A stretch of DNA of 64,000 nucleotides. Source: Candidatus Thiothrix putei. Its GTDB lineage: Bacteria; Pseudomonadota; Gammaproteobacteria; Thiotrichales; Thiotrichaceae. The notes beneath the pieces are model-generated. The model did no database searches. It saw nothing but the letters and a program-made list of their open reading frames with translations, and had not been told where the DNA came from. Positions within the stretch are counted from its first letter, which is position 1; each line of letters opens with the position of its first letter. The DNA is taken from contig CP124756.1 of assembly GCA_029972225.1 (NCBI GenBank), positions 3,144,001-3,208,000 of the forward strand. The letters run 5' to 3'. A program made the translations under genes and the position numbers. Below, in pieces: positions 46,303-55,117 of the stretch.

Positions 46303-48074
46303 TCATCACCTCGCGTTTGCGCACCCCGTTGTTGGTATTGATACTGAAATTTACGTCGCCACAAACCGGAGGGATCATCAGGAATACGCCGTAACCATTG
46401 TTCCGTCGCCTGTTCTTGCTCACGCTGTTGCGGATCTTCTTTGCCTTCCGCTTCGTCTTGCTTTGCCTTATCGGCTTGCTCTGGCGCGTCTTGTTGCTGT
46501 TCCTGTTGCTTGGCTTGTTCCTCAGCCGCCTTAGCTGCATCTGCTTGTGGTTGCTGTTCCTCAGCAGCCGATTGCTGCTGTTGTTCTTGACCTTGCTGGC
46601 CTTGCTGACCTTGTTGCTGTTGTGCGTCTGCACCAGACTGTTGCTGATTTTGCTGCTGGTTTTGTTCAGGCTGTTGCTGGGGGTCGCTTTGCTCCTGTTG
46701 CTGTTGTTTTAACGCATCCTCAAGGATTTTTAGGTTATGTTGCGCATCAGCATGATTCGGATTAGCCGCCAACACTTGCTGATAAGCCGCTATCGCCTCT
46801 TGAAATTTACCTGCCTTGGCTTGAGCATTACCGTAATTGTATTGTGCATCAAGGCTATTTTGCGTGGCATACAGTTGCGCTGCTGTGGCGTAATCCTTAT
46901 TTTTGTAGGCAGCAGCACCTTTCCAATCAGGATTTTGAAATAAACCAGCAGCACGTTCTAACTCACCATTCTCCAGCGCGGCTTGTGCTTGTTGGTCTGG
47001 TGTTTGCCACAATTCATCCCAACTAAAAGCGTAGACGGGTTGCTGTTGTGGCAATAAAACGCAGACCACGACAACCCCCAACCAACCACGCCGAAATGCT
47101 AACGCCACAACAGGCAACAGCAACAATACCAGCCAGTACCCCTCATTGACCCAAGTATCGGTCTGCAAACCTTTGGCTTGGGTCAACATACCCTTGTCAA
47201 TGGTCTGCCAACGTTGGCTCAACGCACTCACATCAGCATCGCCCAAGGCTGCTTTAACGAATATACCGCCTCCGGCATCAGCAATCCGTTCCAAATCATC
47301 CAGATTGACCTTAGCAATTACCGTTTTGCCAAAACTATCGAGCAGGAAACCACCTTTAGCACGGGCAATCGGCGATCCCTCTGCTGTACCTAACGACAAT
47401 ACCGATACCCGGTAGCCCAAACCTCGCACTTCTTCAGCGGCGGAAAGCGCGGCTTGCGTATCCGATACTCCGTCAGTAATCAGTAAAATATCGCCCTGCT
47501 TCATACCCGACTGTTGCAATAATTCGACTGAGCGTTGAATAGCAGGCGTTAATAAACTACCGGGTGCAGGCATGATTTCAGGTGATAGGTTTTTGACTTG
47601 TTCTTCAATCGTATCAATATCGTCTGTTAGCGGTGTAACGGTAAAGGCATCCCCCGCAAATACCACTAATCCATTTTGTGCATCTTTGCGGGAATGGAGA
47701 ATATCCAGCAGTTTAAAACGCGCCAAGGTAATCCGGTTGGGTTTTTCATCTTCAGCATACATAGAAGCAGAAAAATCCATCGCTACCACCAAGGCTTGTT
47801 GATTGCGAAACACCGGAACTTCCCGCTTATCCCACGCAGGACCTGCCATGGCTAAGATGCCGATCAGTAACACCAACGAGAGCCAGACCAATGCCCCCCA
47901 CCCCAAACTGCCTGCTGAACCACTCAATACAAACGGCATCAATTGCTTATCAACAAGCCGCTCCCAGCCCCCTTGCTGGCGAGCATGGAATACTTTTATG
48001 CCCCAAACCAGCGGAATGACACCTAACAACCATAACCATTCCGGGTGCAGAAAATGCAAATCGTTCACCATCAT
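46296..48074 (-). CDS. BatB/BatC fusion: VWA domain plus TPR and Gln-rich tail
   Basis: A 592-residue protein. Two N-terminal transmembrane segments precede a VWA domain (about 90-270) with the MIDAS motif DFSASM and TPLTDD. A further helix lies near 320-345. TPR repeats (AAYKNKDYATAAQLYA, AQAKAGKFQEAIAAYQQVLAANP, split) are followed by a roughly 110-residue Gln-rich low-complexity region and a basic C terminus (LRRIPDDPSGLWRRKFQYQ). In many species the VWA part (BatB) and TPR part (BatC) are separate genes; here they are one protein. It overlaps batD by 7 bp. Confidence 0.9.
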   Translation of the reverse strand: MMVNDLHFLHPEWLWLLGVIPLVWGIKVFHARQQGGWERLVDKQLMPFVLSGSAGSLGWGALVWLSLVLLIGILAMAGPAWDKREVPVFRNQQALVVAMDFSASMYAEDEKPNRITLARFKLLDILHSRKDAQNGLVVFAGDAFTVTPLTDDIDTIEEQVKNLSPEIMPAPGSLLTPAIQRSVELLQQSGMKQGDILLITDGVSDTQAALSAAEEVRGLGYRVSVLSLGTAEGSPIARAKGGFLLDSFGKTVIAKVNLDDLERIADAGGGIFVKAALGDADVSALSQRWQTIDKGMLTQAKGLQTDTWVNEGYWLVLLLLPVVALAFRRGWLGVVVVCVLLPQQQPVYAFSWDELWQTPDQQAQAALENGELERAAGLFQNPDWKGAAAYKNKDYATAAQLYATQNSLDAQYNYGNAQAKAGKFQEAIAAYQQVLAANPNHADAQHNLKILEDALKQQQQEQSDPQQQPEQNQQQNQQQSGADAQQQQGQQGQQGQEQQQQSAAEEQQPQADAAKAAEEQAKQQEQQQDAPEQADKAKQDEAEGKEDPQQREQEQATEQWLRRIPDDPSGLWRRKFQYQYQQRGAQTRGDEW

Positions 48075-48075
48075 G

Positions 48076-49062
48076 CTATCCCTCCCGCCCTATCCGCAAC
48101 GCGACGGTCAACAATGACAGTAATAACGCTACCAACAATGGCCAACGAAATAGTTCTTGCTGCGGACGCCATTGTTGCGCTTCTTTTTCTACAGGTTCTA
48201 ACCGATCAAGTTCCTCATAGATTTTGTGGAACTCTTCAGTATCGCGGGCGCGGAAATACATCCCCCCCGTGCTAGAGGCAATCGCTTTCAAAGTGCGCTC
48301 ATCCAAATCCGCTGAAGGATTCATGAGTTGAAAACCGAACACACTGCGCATCTGATCACTTTCCGAACCGATTCCCACCGTATAAATTTTCAAACCCACG
48401 GCTGCTGCCATTTCAGCCGCCTCTAAAGGGCTAACACTACCGGCCGTATTCGCGCCATCCGTCATCAAAATTAACACCCGATTTTTTTCCGGGCTATCTT
48501 GTAAGCGTTTGAGCGCAAGGCCGATCGCATCGCCAATCGCGGTACGTTCACCTGCCAAACCGATTTGCGCTTCGTTCAACAATTGCAATACAGTCTGACG
48601 ATCAAAGGTTAACGGTGCTTGTAAATACGCTTGGTCACCGAATAACACCATACCGATACGATCCCCGGTACGCTTGCGGACAAACTCGCCAGCCACGGCT
48701 TTGGTCGCCACCAGTCGGTCAACCACCTGTCCGTTAAGGATAAAATCTTGTTCTTGCATACTGCCGGACAAGTCCACCGCTAACATCAGATCCCGTCCTG
48801 ACACTGGCATCGCCAAACTATCACCAACCCATACCGGACGTGCAGCCGCCGCTACCAACATGACCCAAGCCACACTTGCCAGCAATAAGGCCAGCAATCC
48901 AAACCACGAACGCCCCAATACCTTGCCACCTTGCTGAAAATCCTCCAAAAAGGGGACTTTCAAGGCAAGGCCTTGTTTGGGTTCAGCAGGCTTTAACCAC
49001 CAACGCACCAACAGGGGCAAAGGTAACAACAAAAACATCCACCACCAGAGAAACTCATACAT
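48076..49062 (-). CDS. batA: BatA: VWA-domain membrane protein
   Basis: The start is at ATG 49062 (MYEFLWWWMFLLLP), with GAGGG about 8 nt upstream; the longer frame would add 11 unconserved residues. The 328-residue protein has membrane helices at about 5-20 and 50-70, a VWA domain with the MIDAS motif DLSGSMQEQD, TAIGDAIGLAL and MTDGANTAG, and a C-terminal helix. It presumably forms a membrane complex with BatB/C and BatD, loaded or remodelled by the MoxR ATPase. It overlaps the DUF4381 gene by 8 bp. Confidence 0.92.
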   Translation of the reverse strand: MYEFLWWWMFLLLPLPLLVRWWLKPAEPKQGLALKVPFLEDFQQGGKVLGRSWFGLLALLLASVAWVMLVAAAARPVWVGDSLAMPVSGRDLMLAVDLSGSMQEQDFILNGQVVDRLVATKAVAGEFVRKRTGDRIGMVLFGDQAYLQAPLTFDRQTVLQLLNEAQIGLAGERTAIGDAIGLALKRLQDSPEKNRVLILMTDGANTAGSVSPLEAAEMAAAVGLKIYTVGIGSESDQMRSVFGFQLMNPSADLDERTLKAIASSTGGMYFRARDTEEFHKIYEELDRLEPVEKEAQQWRPQQELFRWPLLVALLLSLLTVALRIGREG

Positions 49063-49531
49063 GCTGTTTCCCTCGTTGCAACTTGATCCACTCACGAATG
49101 GCTTGCAACACCGCCTTCGTTTCGGCTTGTGTTTCGGGGCGATACGGCACTTCTGTCAACAAATGTGCCAACTTTCCACTGAATAGCGGTTTGCCCGCTT
49201 TTTCATCTAAAAACTTGACCCAAGCTGCGCCTGTCAAACCAGAAACCCTTTGTCGCCCGTATTCGCTAATCGCCACACGACGCAATAGCACCGACAATTC
49301 ACGCAACAACGCTTTCGTATTAGCCCCGTATTGACCTTGTAAACGCTCCAACTCCAACAAAGCTGTTTCCAAACGCTGTTCGGTGCGTTTTTGCTGCTGC
49401 CAACGCCAGAACAACCACACAATGACAAACAGCATCAAACCAGCCATGAACCACCATCCTATTGCTGGCGGCCACCAACTAACGGGTTCAGGCAGGTGAA
49501 TATCGCGTAACGGTAATTCATCCGGGTTCAT
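49055..49531 (-). CDS. DUF4381 membrane protein of the MoxR/Bat operon
   Basis: A 158-residue protein with LRDIHLPEPVSWWPPAIGWW (split: LRDIHLPEP, WWPPAIGWW) at the N terminus, one transmembrane helix (about 27-45) and a helical C-terminal domain (SVLLRRVAISEYGRQRV, TGAAWVKFLD). DUF4381 proteins occur specifically between DUF58 and batA genes. The job is unknown; it is probably an inner-membrane subunit of the complex. It overlaps neighbours by 4 and 8 bp. Confidence 0.9.
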   Translation of the reverse strand: MNPDELPLRDIHLPEPVSWWPPAIGWWFMAGLMLFVIVWLFWRWQQQKRTEQRLETALLELERLQGQYGANTKALLRELSVLLRRVAISEYGRQRVSGLTGAAWVKFLDEKAGKPLFSGKLAHLLTEVPYRPETQAETKAVLQAIREWIKLQRGKQHV

Positions 49532-50463
49532 CGCAACCCCCGTGATACTTTCAGCAAACGCTCATTGTCGCTATCAGCAGTGGATAATTGTACTAACGGA
49601 ATACGCTGGCTACGGCTAAACTCCTGCAATATTTTAGCGGATTGGGCAACCCGATTGAGGTAACGTTCACGCCACAGCCGCAACCCCAAATTCAGTAACA
49701 CATGACGTTTGCCATCAGTCAAACGCAGACTACCCGTCTTGGGCAGATGCTCCTCAAACGGGTCATGAATCGAAATCAAGGTCAGTTGGGAATGTTGTGC
49801 GATCATCGCCAGTTGCCGCAAAGCACCGGGAGTGACCTGCCGAAAATCGCTCAGAATAAAAAGCTGACTACCGGGTTGTGTCACCCGCCGTAACCGTGTC
49901 CAACTGGCTTGCAAATCGCTTCGACTGAGCGTAGCCGAAGCGCGGGTCATATCACTCAACTGGCGCAACAGATGCAAAGCAGCGGAGCGACTACGCGATG
50001 GCTTGAATTCGGCATGTTGACCATTTTGCAAAATCCCGCCAATGCGGTCACCATCATCAAGGGTTTTCCACAACAGCAATGCCGCAATTTGTGCTGCCAA
50101 CACGGATTTAAAACGCCCACGGGTAGCAAAAAACATCGACGGACGTAAATCCACCCACAATAACACCGGCTTTTCACGTTCTTCCTCAAACACTTTGGTA
50201 TGCACACGTCCACTACGTGCCGTTACCCGCCAGTCAATGGTACGAATATCATCACCCGGCTGGTACATCCGTGATTCCGCAAAGTCCATGCCCCGACCTT
50301 TGTGGACTGAACGGTGCAACCCTGCATGACGTGAACGAATGTGTTTTTTCGCCAAATGCAGTGTCCGCACCTGCCCTTGCAAACGCAATAGGGATTGCAA
50401 GGAGCTAAACACAATACCCTCACCTGCCTGATTGTGGGTACGTTCAACCGCTGCCTGTGCCAT
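49528..50463 (-). CDS. DUF58 domain protein
   Basis: A 311-residue DUF58 protein with a VWA-like fold. Motifs: RSRHAGLHRSVHKGRGMDFAE (split), YQPGDDIRTIDWRVTARSG, VFEEEREKPVLLWVDLRPSM and LFILSDFR. It is the standard partner of MoxR ATPases. The palindromic repeat seen in metG has a 17-nt exact copy here (about 49925-49941), read in frame as ASATLS. It shares 1 bp with moxR and 4 bp with the DUF4381 gene. Confidence 0.92.
   Translation of the reverse strand: MAQAAVERTHNQAGEGIVFSSLQSLLRLQGQVRTLHLAKKHIRSRHAGLHRSVHKGRGMDFAESRMYQPGDDIRTIDWRVTARSGRVHTKVFEEEREKPVLLWVDLRPSMFFATRGRFKSVLAAQIAALLLWKTLDDGDRIGGILQNGQHAEFKPSRSRSAALHLLRQLSDMTRASATLSRSDLQASWTRLRRVTQPGSQLFILSDFRQVTPGALRQLAMIAQHSQLTLISIHDPFEEHLPKTGSLRLTDGKRHVLLNLGLRLWRERYLNRVAQSAKILQEFSRSQRIPLVQLSTADSDNERLLKVSRGLR
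49917..49943 (-). repeat. Second copy of the metG-type palindromic repeat
   Basis: On the minus strand GCTTCGGCTACGCTCAG is identical to the start of the metG insertion and is read in the same frame (ASATLS). The flanks CGCTTCG/CGAAGCG add a further short inverted repeat. Confidence 0.75.
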
Positions 50464-51434
50464 CAGGGTACTGCCACCAACGCGAGTAATTCATCAATAA
50501 TATGATTAGCCGTCATGCCATCGGCTTCCGCTTCAAATGTTAGCAGCAAACGGTGGCGTAATACGTCATGCGCCACAGCCTGGACATCTTCCGGGCTGAC
50601 AAAATCACGCCCCGCCAACCACGCATGAGCGCGGGCGCAACGATCCAAGGAAAGCGTCGCTCGCGGGCTACCGCCATAAGCAATGCTACCCGCTAAAGAT
50701 TTGCCGTAACGTTCAGGGTTGCGGGTAGCCAGTACCAGTTGCAACAAATACGTTTCCACTTTGTCGGTCATGTAAATATTCAGCACATCCTGACGCGCCA
50801 TTGCCACATCTTCTCGGCTAACCAAGGGTGCAACCGCTTCTTTTTCATGACGGACTTGTTGCATTGCTTCTTTACGCCCCAAATGCAGGATGACTTTTTC
50901 TTCTGCCGGGGTGGGGTAATCCACGATAACGTGCATCAGGAAACGGTCAAGTTGAGCCTCTGGCAAATGGTAAGTGCCTTCTTGCTCAATGGGGTTCTGG
51001 GTTGCCATAACCAAGAACGGCTCCGGCAATTTCCATGTCGTACCCGCGACCGTGATCTGACGTTCTGCCATCGCTTCCAATAAAGCGGATTGCACTTTTG
51101 CCGGGGCACGGTTGATTTCATCGGCAAGAATCAGGTTATGGAATAACGGGCCTTTTTGAAAGTGGAATGAGCCATCATTGGGGTGAAACACTTCCGTACC
51201 CGTAATATCCGCTGGCAACAAATCAGGGGTGAACTGGACGCGATGAAAATCCCCTTCGATACCCTGCCCTAACATCTGGATAGCACGGGTTTTTGCCAAG
51301 CCCGGTGCTCCCTCTACCAACAAATGCCCATCTGCTAATAAAGCAATCATGAGTCGGTTGATCAGGGATTTTTGTCCAATGATTTTGCTTTGCAAATACT
51401 GGGACAACTTGTCAAAGTTTTCTTTTTGGTTCAT
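50463..51434 (-). CDS. MoxR-family AAA+ ATPase
   Basis: A 323-residue AAA+ protein. Walker A is GAPGLAKT; Walker B region LADEINRAPAKVQSALLEAM (split: LADEINRAP) follows. A sensor motif MATQNPIEQEGTYHLPEAQLDRF (split) and the C-terminal lid SPRATLSLDRCARA with sensor 2 are present. MoxR ATPases act as chaperone-like remodelers that load cofactors or assemble the VWA partners encoded next to them. First gene of the six-gene moxR-bat operon. Confidence 0.95.
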   Translation of the reverse strand: MNQKENFDKLSQYLQSKIIGQKSLINRLMIALLADGHLLVEGAPGLAKTRAIQMLGQGIEGDFHRVQFTPDLLPADITGTEVFHPNDGSFHFQKGPLFHNLILADEINRAPAKVQSALLEAMAERQITVAGTTWKLPEPFLVMATQNPIEQEGTYHLPEAQLDRFLMHVIVDYPTPAEEKVILHLGRKEAMQQVRHEKEAVAPLVSREDVAMARQDVLNIYMTDKVETYLLQLVLATRNPERYGKSLAGSIAYGGSPRATLSLDRCARAHAWLAGRDFVSPEDVQAVAHDVLRHRLLLTFEAEADGMTANHIIDELLALVAVP

Positions 51435-51526
51435 GTTCGCAGGTCATTATGTGGGTGTAGGGCGGAATATACGCGCCCCGTTCCCGTGGTTTCAAGTTAA
51501 TCATCGTTAATTCAAGTGTGAAGATT

Positions 51527-51841
51527 ATGACCATCCAGACTCAAATTGAACAGAAAATCCAACAAGCTATGCAGCCTGACTTTCTCGAAGTCCTCAATGA
51601 AAGCCATATGCACAACGTACCACCCGGTTCCGAATCGCACTTCAAAGTGACTGTTGTGAGCGCACAGTTCAACGGAAAAATGCTGATTGCACGCCATCGA
51701 CAGATTAATGGCATTTTAGCAGAAGAACTAAATGGCAAAATTCATGCATTGGCACTGCATACGCTGACACCAGAAGAACATTTTGCCAAAGGTGGGAAGG
51801 TGGCGGAATCGCCCTTGTGTATGGGTGGCGGCAAGGCATAA
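51527..51841 (+). CDS. BolA/IbaG-family protein
   Basis: A 104-residue BolA-fold protein starting MTIQTQIEQKI at ATG 51527 (a GTG lies 9 nt upstream). Motifs: VLNESHMHNVPPGSESHFKVTVVS (split), LIARHRQING, and the conserved HALALHTLTPEE. BolA proteins bind Fe-S clusters with monothiol glutaredoxins and affect stress response and morphology. It is longer at the C terminus than the minimal BolA core, with an added Cys. It is a single plus-strand gene and a possible functional neighbour of the Rrf2 regulator downstream. Confidence 0.88.
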   Translation: MTIQTQIEQKIQQAMQPDFLEVLNESHMHNVPPGSESHFKVTVVSAQFNGKMLIARHRQINGILAEELNGKIHALALHTLTPEEHFAKGGKVAESPLCMGGGKA

Positions 51842-51845
51842 AAAA

Positions 51846-51876
51846 AGCGGGGTTGTTGGCTCAGGACAACCCCGCT
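51846..51876 (-). terminator. Rho-independent terminator between bolA and the Rrf2 gene
   Basis: The stem AGCGGGGTTGT/ACAACCCCGCT with a 9-nt loop is followed on the minus strand by a run of T, so it best fits the Rrf2-type gene ending at 51950. It may also slow plus-strand transcription from bolA. A second, weaker hairpin (GCTGCCC/GGGCAGC) follows at about 51884-51912. Confidence 0.75.
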
Positions 51877-51949
51877 GGGAGATGCTGCCCTGTTTGGAGG
51901 AGTCTGGGCAGCAATGCGAAAATGTTTGTGTTATCTATTATCTTTCAAT

Positions 51950-52453
51950 CTACATAGCCATTTGATGCGCCATGCTCGGTCTTAGTTCCCTGGCTGGGAA
52001 CATTCTGGCAATTAAACTGGCGGTTTCGCCCATCTGGTAAGATTTACGCGGCAGTTCATGGCCTTCCATTAAACTGTCGAGCGTAATGTCTTCCATGAAG
52101 CGGTAAAACTGACCGCTCAGGTCTGACCACATTTGTTGCACTAAATGCTGACTACGTATCTCCGTACCTTGCAGAGAACTCAAATCGGTCACAACATCAT
52201 CCTCTGCGGCCTGAATGATGTCAGCTAAGGTAATCTCATCAGCATGGCGGCTTAAACGATAACCGCCCCCTGGGCCACGAATCCCTTCGACTAAGCCTTC
52301 ATGACGTAACCGGGCAAATATCTGTTCCAGATAAGACAACGAAATCCCTTGCTGTGCTGCCAGATCACCTAAGCGCACTGCACCTTCGTCATCGTGGATA
52401 GCCAATGCCAGCATTGCCATGATGGCATGTTGACCTTGTGTGGATAGTTTCAT
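51950..52453 (-). CDS. Rrf2-family (IscR-like) regulator without cysteines
   Basis: A 167-residue Rrf2 protein. The N-terminal winged helix (MKLSTQGQHAIMAML, SLSYLEQIFARLRHEGLV, GIRGPGGGYRLSR) matches IscR closely, and the dimer helix LVQQMWSDLSGQFYRFMEDITL has the IscR pattern. The cluster segment that in IscR holds three Cys reads SLQGTEIRSQHL, and the whole protein contains no Cys, so it cannot bind [2Fe-2S] in the known way. It is not followed by iscS or iscU. A palindrome upstream may be its own operator. It may be a cluster-independent or differently sensing regulator. Confidence 0.88.
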   Translation of the reverse strand: MKLSTQGQHAIMAMLALAIHDDEGAVRLGDLAAQQGISLSYLEQIFARLRHEGLVEGIRGPGGGYRLSRHADEITLADIIQAAEDDVVTDLSSLQGTEIRSQHLVQQMWSDLSGQFYRFMEDITLDSLMEGHELPRKSYQMGETASLIARMFPARELRPSMAHQMAM

Positions 52454-52472
52454 GTCTGTCTCCTAATGAGTT

Positions 52473-52494
52473 CTTGTCATTCATCTCTGACAAG
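52473..52494. promoter_or_regulatory. Putative operator upstream of the Rrf2-type regulator
   Basis: A perfect inverted repeat CTTGTCA-(8 nt)-TGACAAG lies 20 bp upstream of the Rrf2-type start, just downstream of a TATAGT on the minus strand that could be a -10 box. The position fits autorepression. No experimental consensus is implied. Confidence 0.45.
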
Positions 52495-52588
52495 CACTAT
52501 ACGAGAACCACACACTAAGAAAAAGTCGAAATTTTTATCTAAATAACTCGAAATAAACGAACTGTTTTCTTGATAACATTACAATTAT

Positions 52589-53773
52589 TTAACCTTTTCG
52601 TAACATCTCCAGATTACGCTGCGCATCAGCATTGCCTTTGCTGGCGGCATCCATAAACAATTTTTCAGCTTTTTTACTGTCTTTCTTAACGCCTTTTCCC
52701 AATACAAACAGTACACCCAAGTTGTTTTGGGCTTCCGTGAACCCCGCCTTGGCGGCTTTATCATACCAGTAAGCGGCTTGTTTATCGTTTTGCGTAACAC
52801 CGCGCCCGTCTTCATATAGCAGACCGAGATTGTATTGGGCTTTGGGGTAATGCTGCTTAGCAGCTTGCTCATACCAATACGCAGCTTCGCGCAAATCCGC
52901 AGGCAGACCACCAAGGCCGTCTTCATACAGAGTACCTAGCATCAATTGCGCTTGCTTATCACCTGACTCGGCTGACTGACGCAAGACTTCAGGTTCAATG
53001 CCAGTGAGATCAAGCTTACCTGCCGTATTCTGATTTTGATCGGCGGGTTGCGCCATTATGGGCTGAGATACCCGCGTGGTGACCGGTTCCGGGCGACTGG
53101 CGGAATTAACCACCGGAATCGGTGGCATTGCTGCGGGGGACTGCTGCTGTAGAGACGCAAAATCTTGCGTCTCGGTACGTTGCCCCGGTTCTTCCATTTT
53201 CAGGTTATTAGAGGTGACAATCGCTTGCGCGGGTGCACCACTATCCAAGGAAAGCAGCGCTAAGCGGGCAGCAACATGACCTTGTGCCGCAGCTTTCTCA
53301 AACCACTGGCGTGCCTGATTATTATTGGCAGGGACATATTGCCCATTCGCATACAATAAGCCCAAACCGTATTGGGCTTCCATATACCCTGCTTGCGCTG
53401 CACGTTGTTGCCAATCCAAAGACTTTTTGAGGTCGGCTTGTGGATTTTCATCATTACGGTACAACATAGCTAACTTGTATTGCGCTTTAGCATCACCGCT
53501 CTCCGCAGATGCCTGTAATGCAGCAAAATCCGTGCCCACATTACTCTCTGTTTTGCGGCGATTGCGATACCAATTTTCCACGCTAGAACCTTGACTGGAT
53601 GTTGCCGCAGGCTGTGTCGCCGCTACTTCAGGTGCTGCATTAGCATTCCATGGTGGCGGAGCTTCACCCATGTTAACCGGCTGTACGGGTGCAATTTGCG
53701 GGTTCGCAGTAACAGAAAATGGCAATATAGCACTCGCCGTCATCCCCAATAACAAGACTTTTATTATTCTCAT
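52589..53773 (-). CDS. Exported Sel1-repeat protein
   Basis: A 394-residue protein with a signal peptide (MRIIKVLLLGMTASAILPFSVTA, cleavage near 23). Two Sel1 clusters are visible: about 85-165 (AKAQYKLAMLYRN, AQYGLGLLYANG) and about 275-390 (AQLMLGTLYEDGLGG, AQYNLGLLYEDGRG, AQNNLGVLFVLGKG, ADAQRNLEMLRKG), joined by a Pro/Gln-rich linker. Sel1 repeats are helical scaffolds for protein contacts in the periplasm; no catalytic motif is seen. It is transcribed away from hflK. Confidence 0.88.
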   Translation of the reverse strand: MRIIKVLLLGMTASAILPFSVTANPQIAPVQPVNMGEAPPPWNANAAPEVAATQPAATSSQGSSVENWYRNRRKTESNVGTDFAALQASAESGDAKAQYKLAMLYRNDENPQADLKKSLDWQQRAAQAGYMEAQYGLGLLYANGQYVPANNNQARQWFEKAAAQGHVAARLALLSLDSGAPAQAIVTSNNLKMEEPGQRTETQDFASLQQQSPAAMPPIPVVNSASRPEPVTTRVSQPIMAQPADQNQNTAGKLDLTGIEPEVLRQSAESGDKQAQLMLGTLYEDGLGGLPADLREAAYWYEQAAKQHYPKAQYNLGLLYEDGRGVTQNDKQAAYWYDKAAKAGFTEAQNNLGVLFVLGKGVKKDSKKAEKLFMDAASKGNADAQRNLEMLRKG

Positions 53774-54121
53774 GGCAGCCCCGATACTCGATAAAGAATT
53801 TATGATTATAAATATAATAACTAACGGTTATTTTGCAGACCATCACCCTAACCCCAGATGAATATTCTTTTTTAGCAAGTACTTGTTATCAATACTTCGG
53901 ACAGTTTATGCATGATTAAAAACTGATGTTACGCAAACACCTCTCCCGTCCGGTATATTTCAGTTATGAATCAAACACGCCTTGACCTCTACACTGACAT
54001 ACCGATGCAATCTTTATCCGCCCACAACCCCATTTCCTCGGAAGCTTCTCGCTAAACCACACAGTACGGCGTAGAGTCATGATCATAATCACAAAACTTT
54101 TATGACTGGAGGGAATTCCGC
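53774..54121. other. Divergent intergenic region between the Sel1 gene and hflK
   Basis: 348 bp, AT-rich near the Sel1 start. It presumably holds the divergent promoters. A 29-codon plus-strand frame (53966-54055) without a ribosome-binding site is probably chance. At the end GGAGGG (54108-54113) lies 8 nt before GTG 54122 and fixes the hflK start. Confidence 0.5.
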
Positions 54122-55117
54122 GTGAACTCAATACCATCCTTTCCCATGACCTCGCGACCACGCTTGCCAGGCTTCAAGCTAATGGGCATTGCCCCTGTGA
54201 TCGTTATCCTGCTCGGCATTACCGCTTGGTCATCGTGGTACACCGTCCCCAGTGATTCCGTCGCCATCGTGCAACGCTTCGGAAAATTTAAGGCGGAAGT
54301 CCAACCCGGTTTGCATTTTAAAATTCCCTTGGGCGTGGATGTCGCCACCATTTTGCCGGTCAAACGCCAATTAAAACAGGAATTCGGCTTTTATACCGAA
54401 GGTGCAAGCAATGTCGATCAATACTCCGACAACCCGGCGGCGGAATCACCGATGGTCACAGGCGATTTGAATGTGGCACTGGTGGAATGGGTGGTGCAAT
54501 ACCGCATTGCCGAACCCACCAACTATTTGTTTGCGGTGCGCGAACCGGGCATTACTTTACGCAATGCCTCGGAATCGGTCATGCGCGAAGTCGTGGGTGA
54601 TCGCACCGTCGATGAAGTGCTCACCATCGGGCGGCAAGAAATCGAAGCCGAAGCCTTGGTCAAACTCCAGCAACTCGCCACCCTTTACCTGATGGGTGTG
54701 AGCATCGACCAAGTGCAATTAAAGAACATCAACCCACCACGCCCAGTACAAGAATCCTTCAATGAAGTCAACCAAGCGCAGCAAGAAAGAGAAAAGCTCA
54801 TTAACGAAGCCCGCCGCGATTACAACAAAGTCATCCCCTTAGCGGAAGGTGAAAAAGATCAACGCATCCGCGAAGCCGAAGGCTACCGCCTCAAGCGCGT
54901 CAACGAAGCCGAGGGCGACGTAGCACGTTTCAACGCGGTGTTTACCGAATACCAAAAAGCCCCCGACATTACCCAACGGCGTTTGTATCTGGAAACCATG
55001 CAAGCCATCTTACCCCGCATTCAAAACAAAATCGTGGTAGACGAAGGCATGAAAAACCTGTTACCCCTGCTCAACCTCAACACCTCACAGAAAACCCCAG
55101 CGGAGGCAGCACCATGA
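54122..55117 (+). CDS. hflK: HflK membrane protein (FtsH modulator)
   Basis: A 331-residue SPFH/band-7 protein that forms a large inner-membrane cage with HflC around FtsH protease. It has a transmembrane helix at about 19-40 (LMGIAPVIVILLGITAW) and a band-7 domain at about 42-250 with IVQRFGKF, QPGLHFKIP and a long helix rich in EREKLINEARRDYNK. GTG is the start, set by a perfect GGAGGG at 8 nt. It overlaps hflC by 4 bp. No hfq or hflX lies upstream, unlike in E. coli. Confidence 0.95.
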   Translation: MNSIPSFPMTSRPRLPGFKLMGIAPVIVILLGITAWSSWYTVPSDSVAIVQRFGKFKAEVQPGLHFKIPLGVDVATILPVKRQLKQEFGFYTEGASNVDQYSDNPAAESPMVTGDLNVALVEWVVQYRIAEPTNYLFAVREPGITLRNASESVMREVVGDRTVDEVLTIGRQEIEAEALVKLQQLATLYLMGVSIDQVQLKNINPPRPVQESFNEVNQAQQEREKLINEARRDYNKVIPLAEGEKDQRIREAEGYRLKRVNEAEGDVARFNAVFTEYQKAPDITQRRLYLETMQAILPRIQNKIVVDEGMKNLLPLLNLNTSQKTPAEAAP

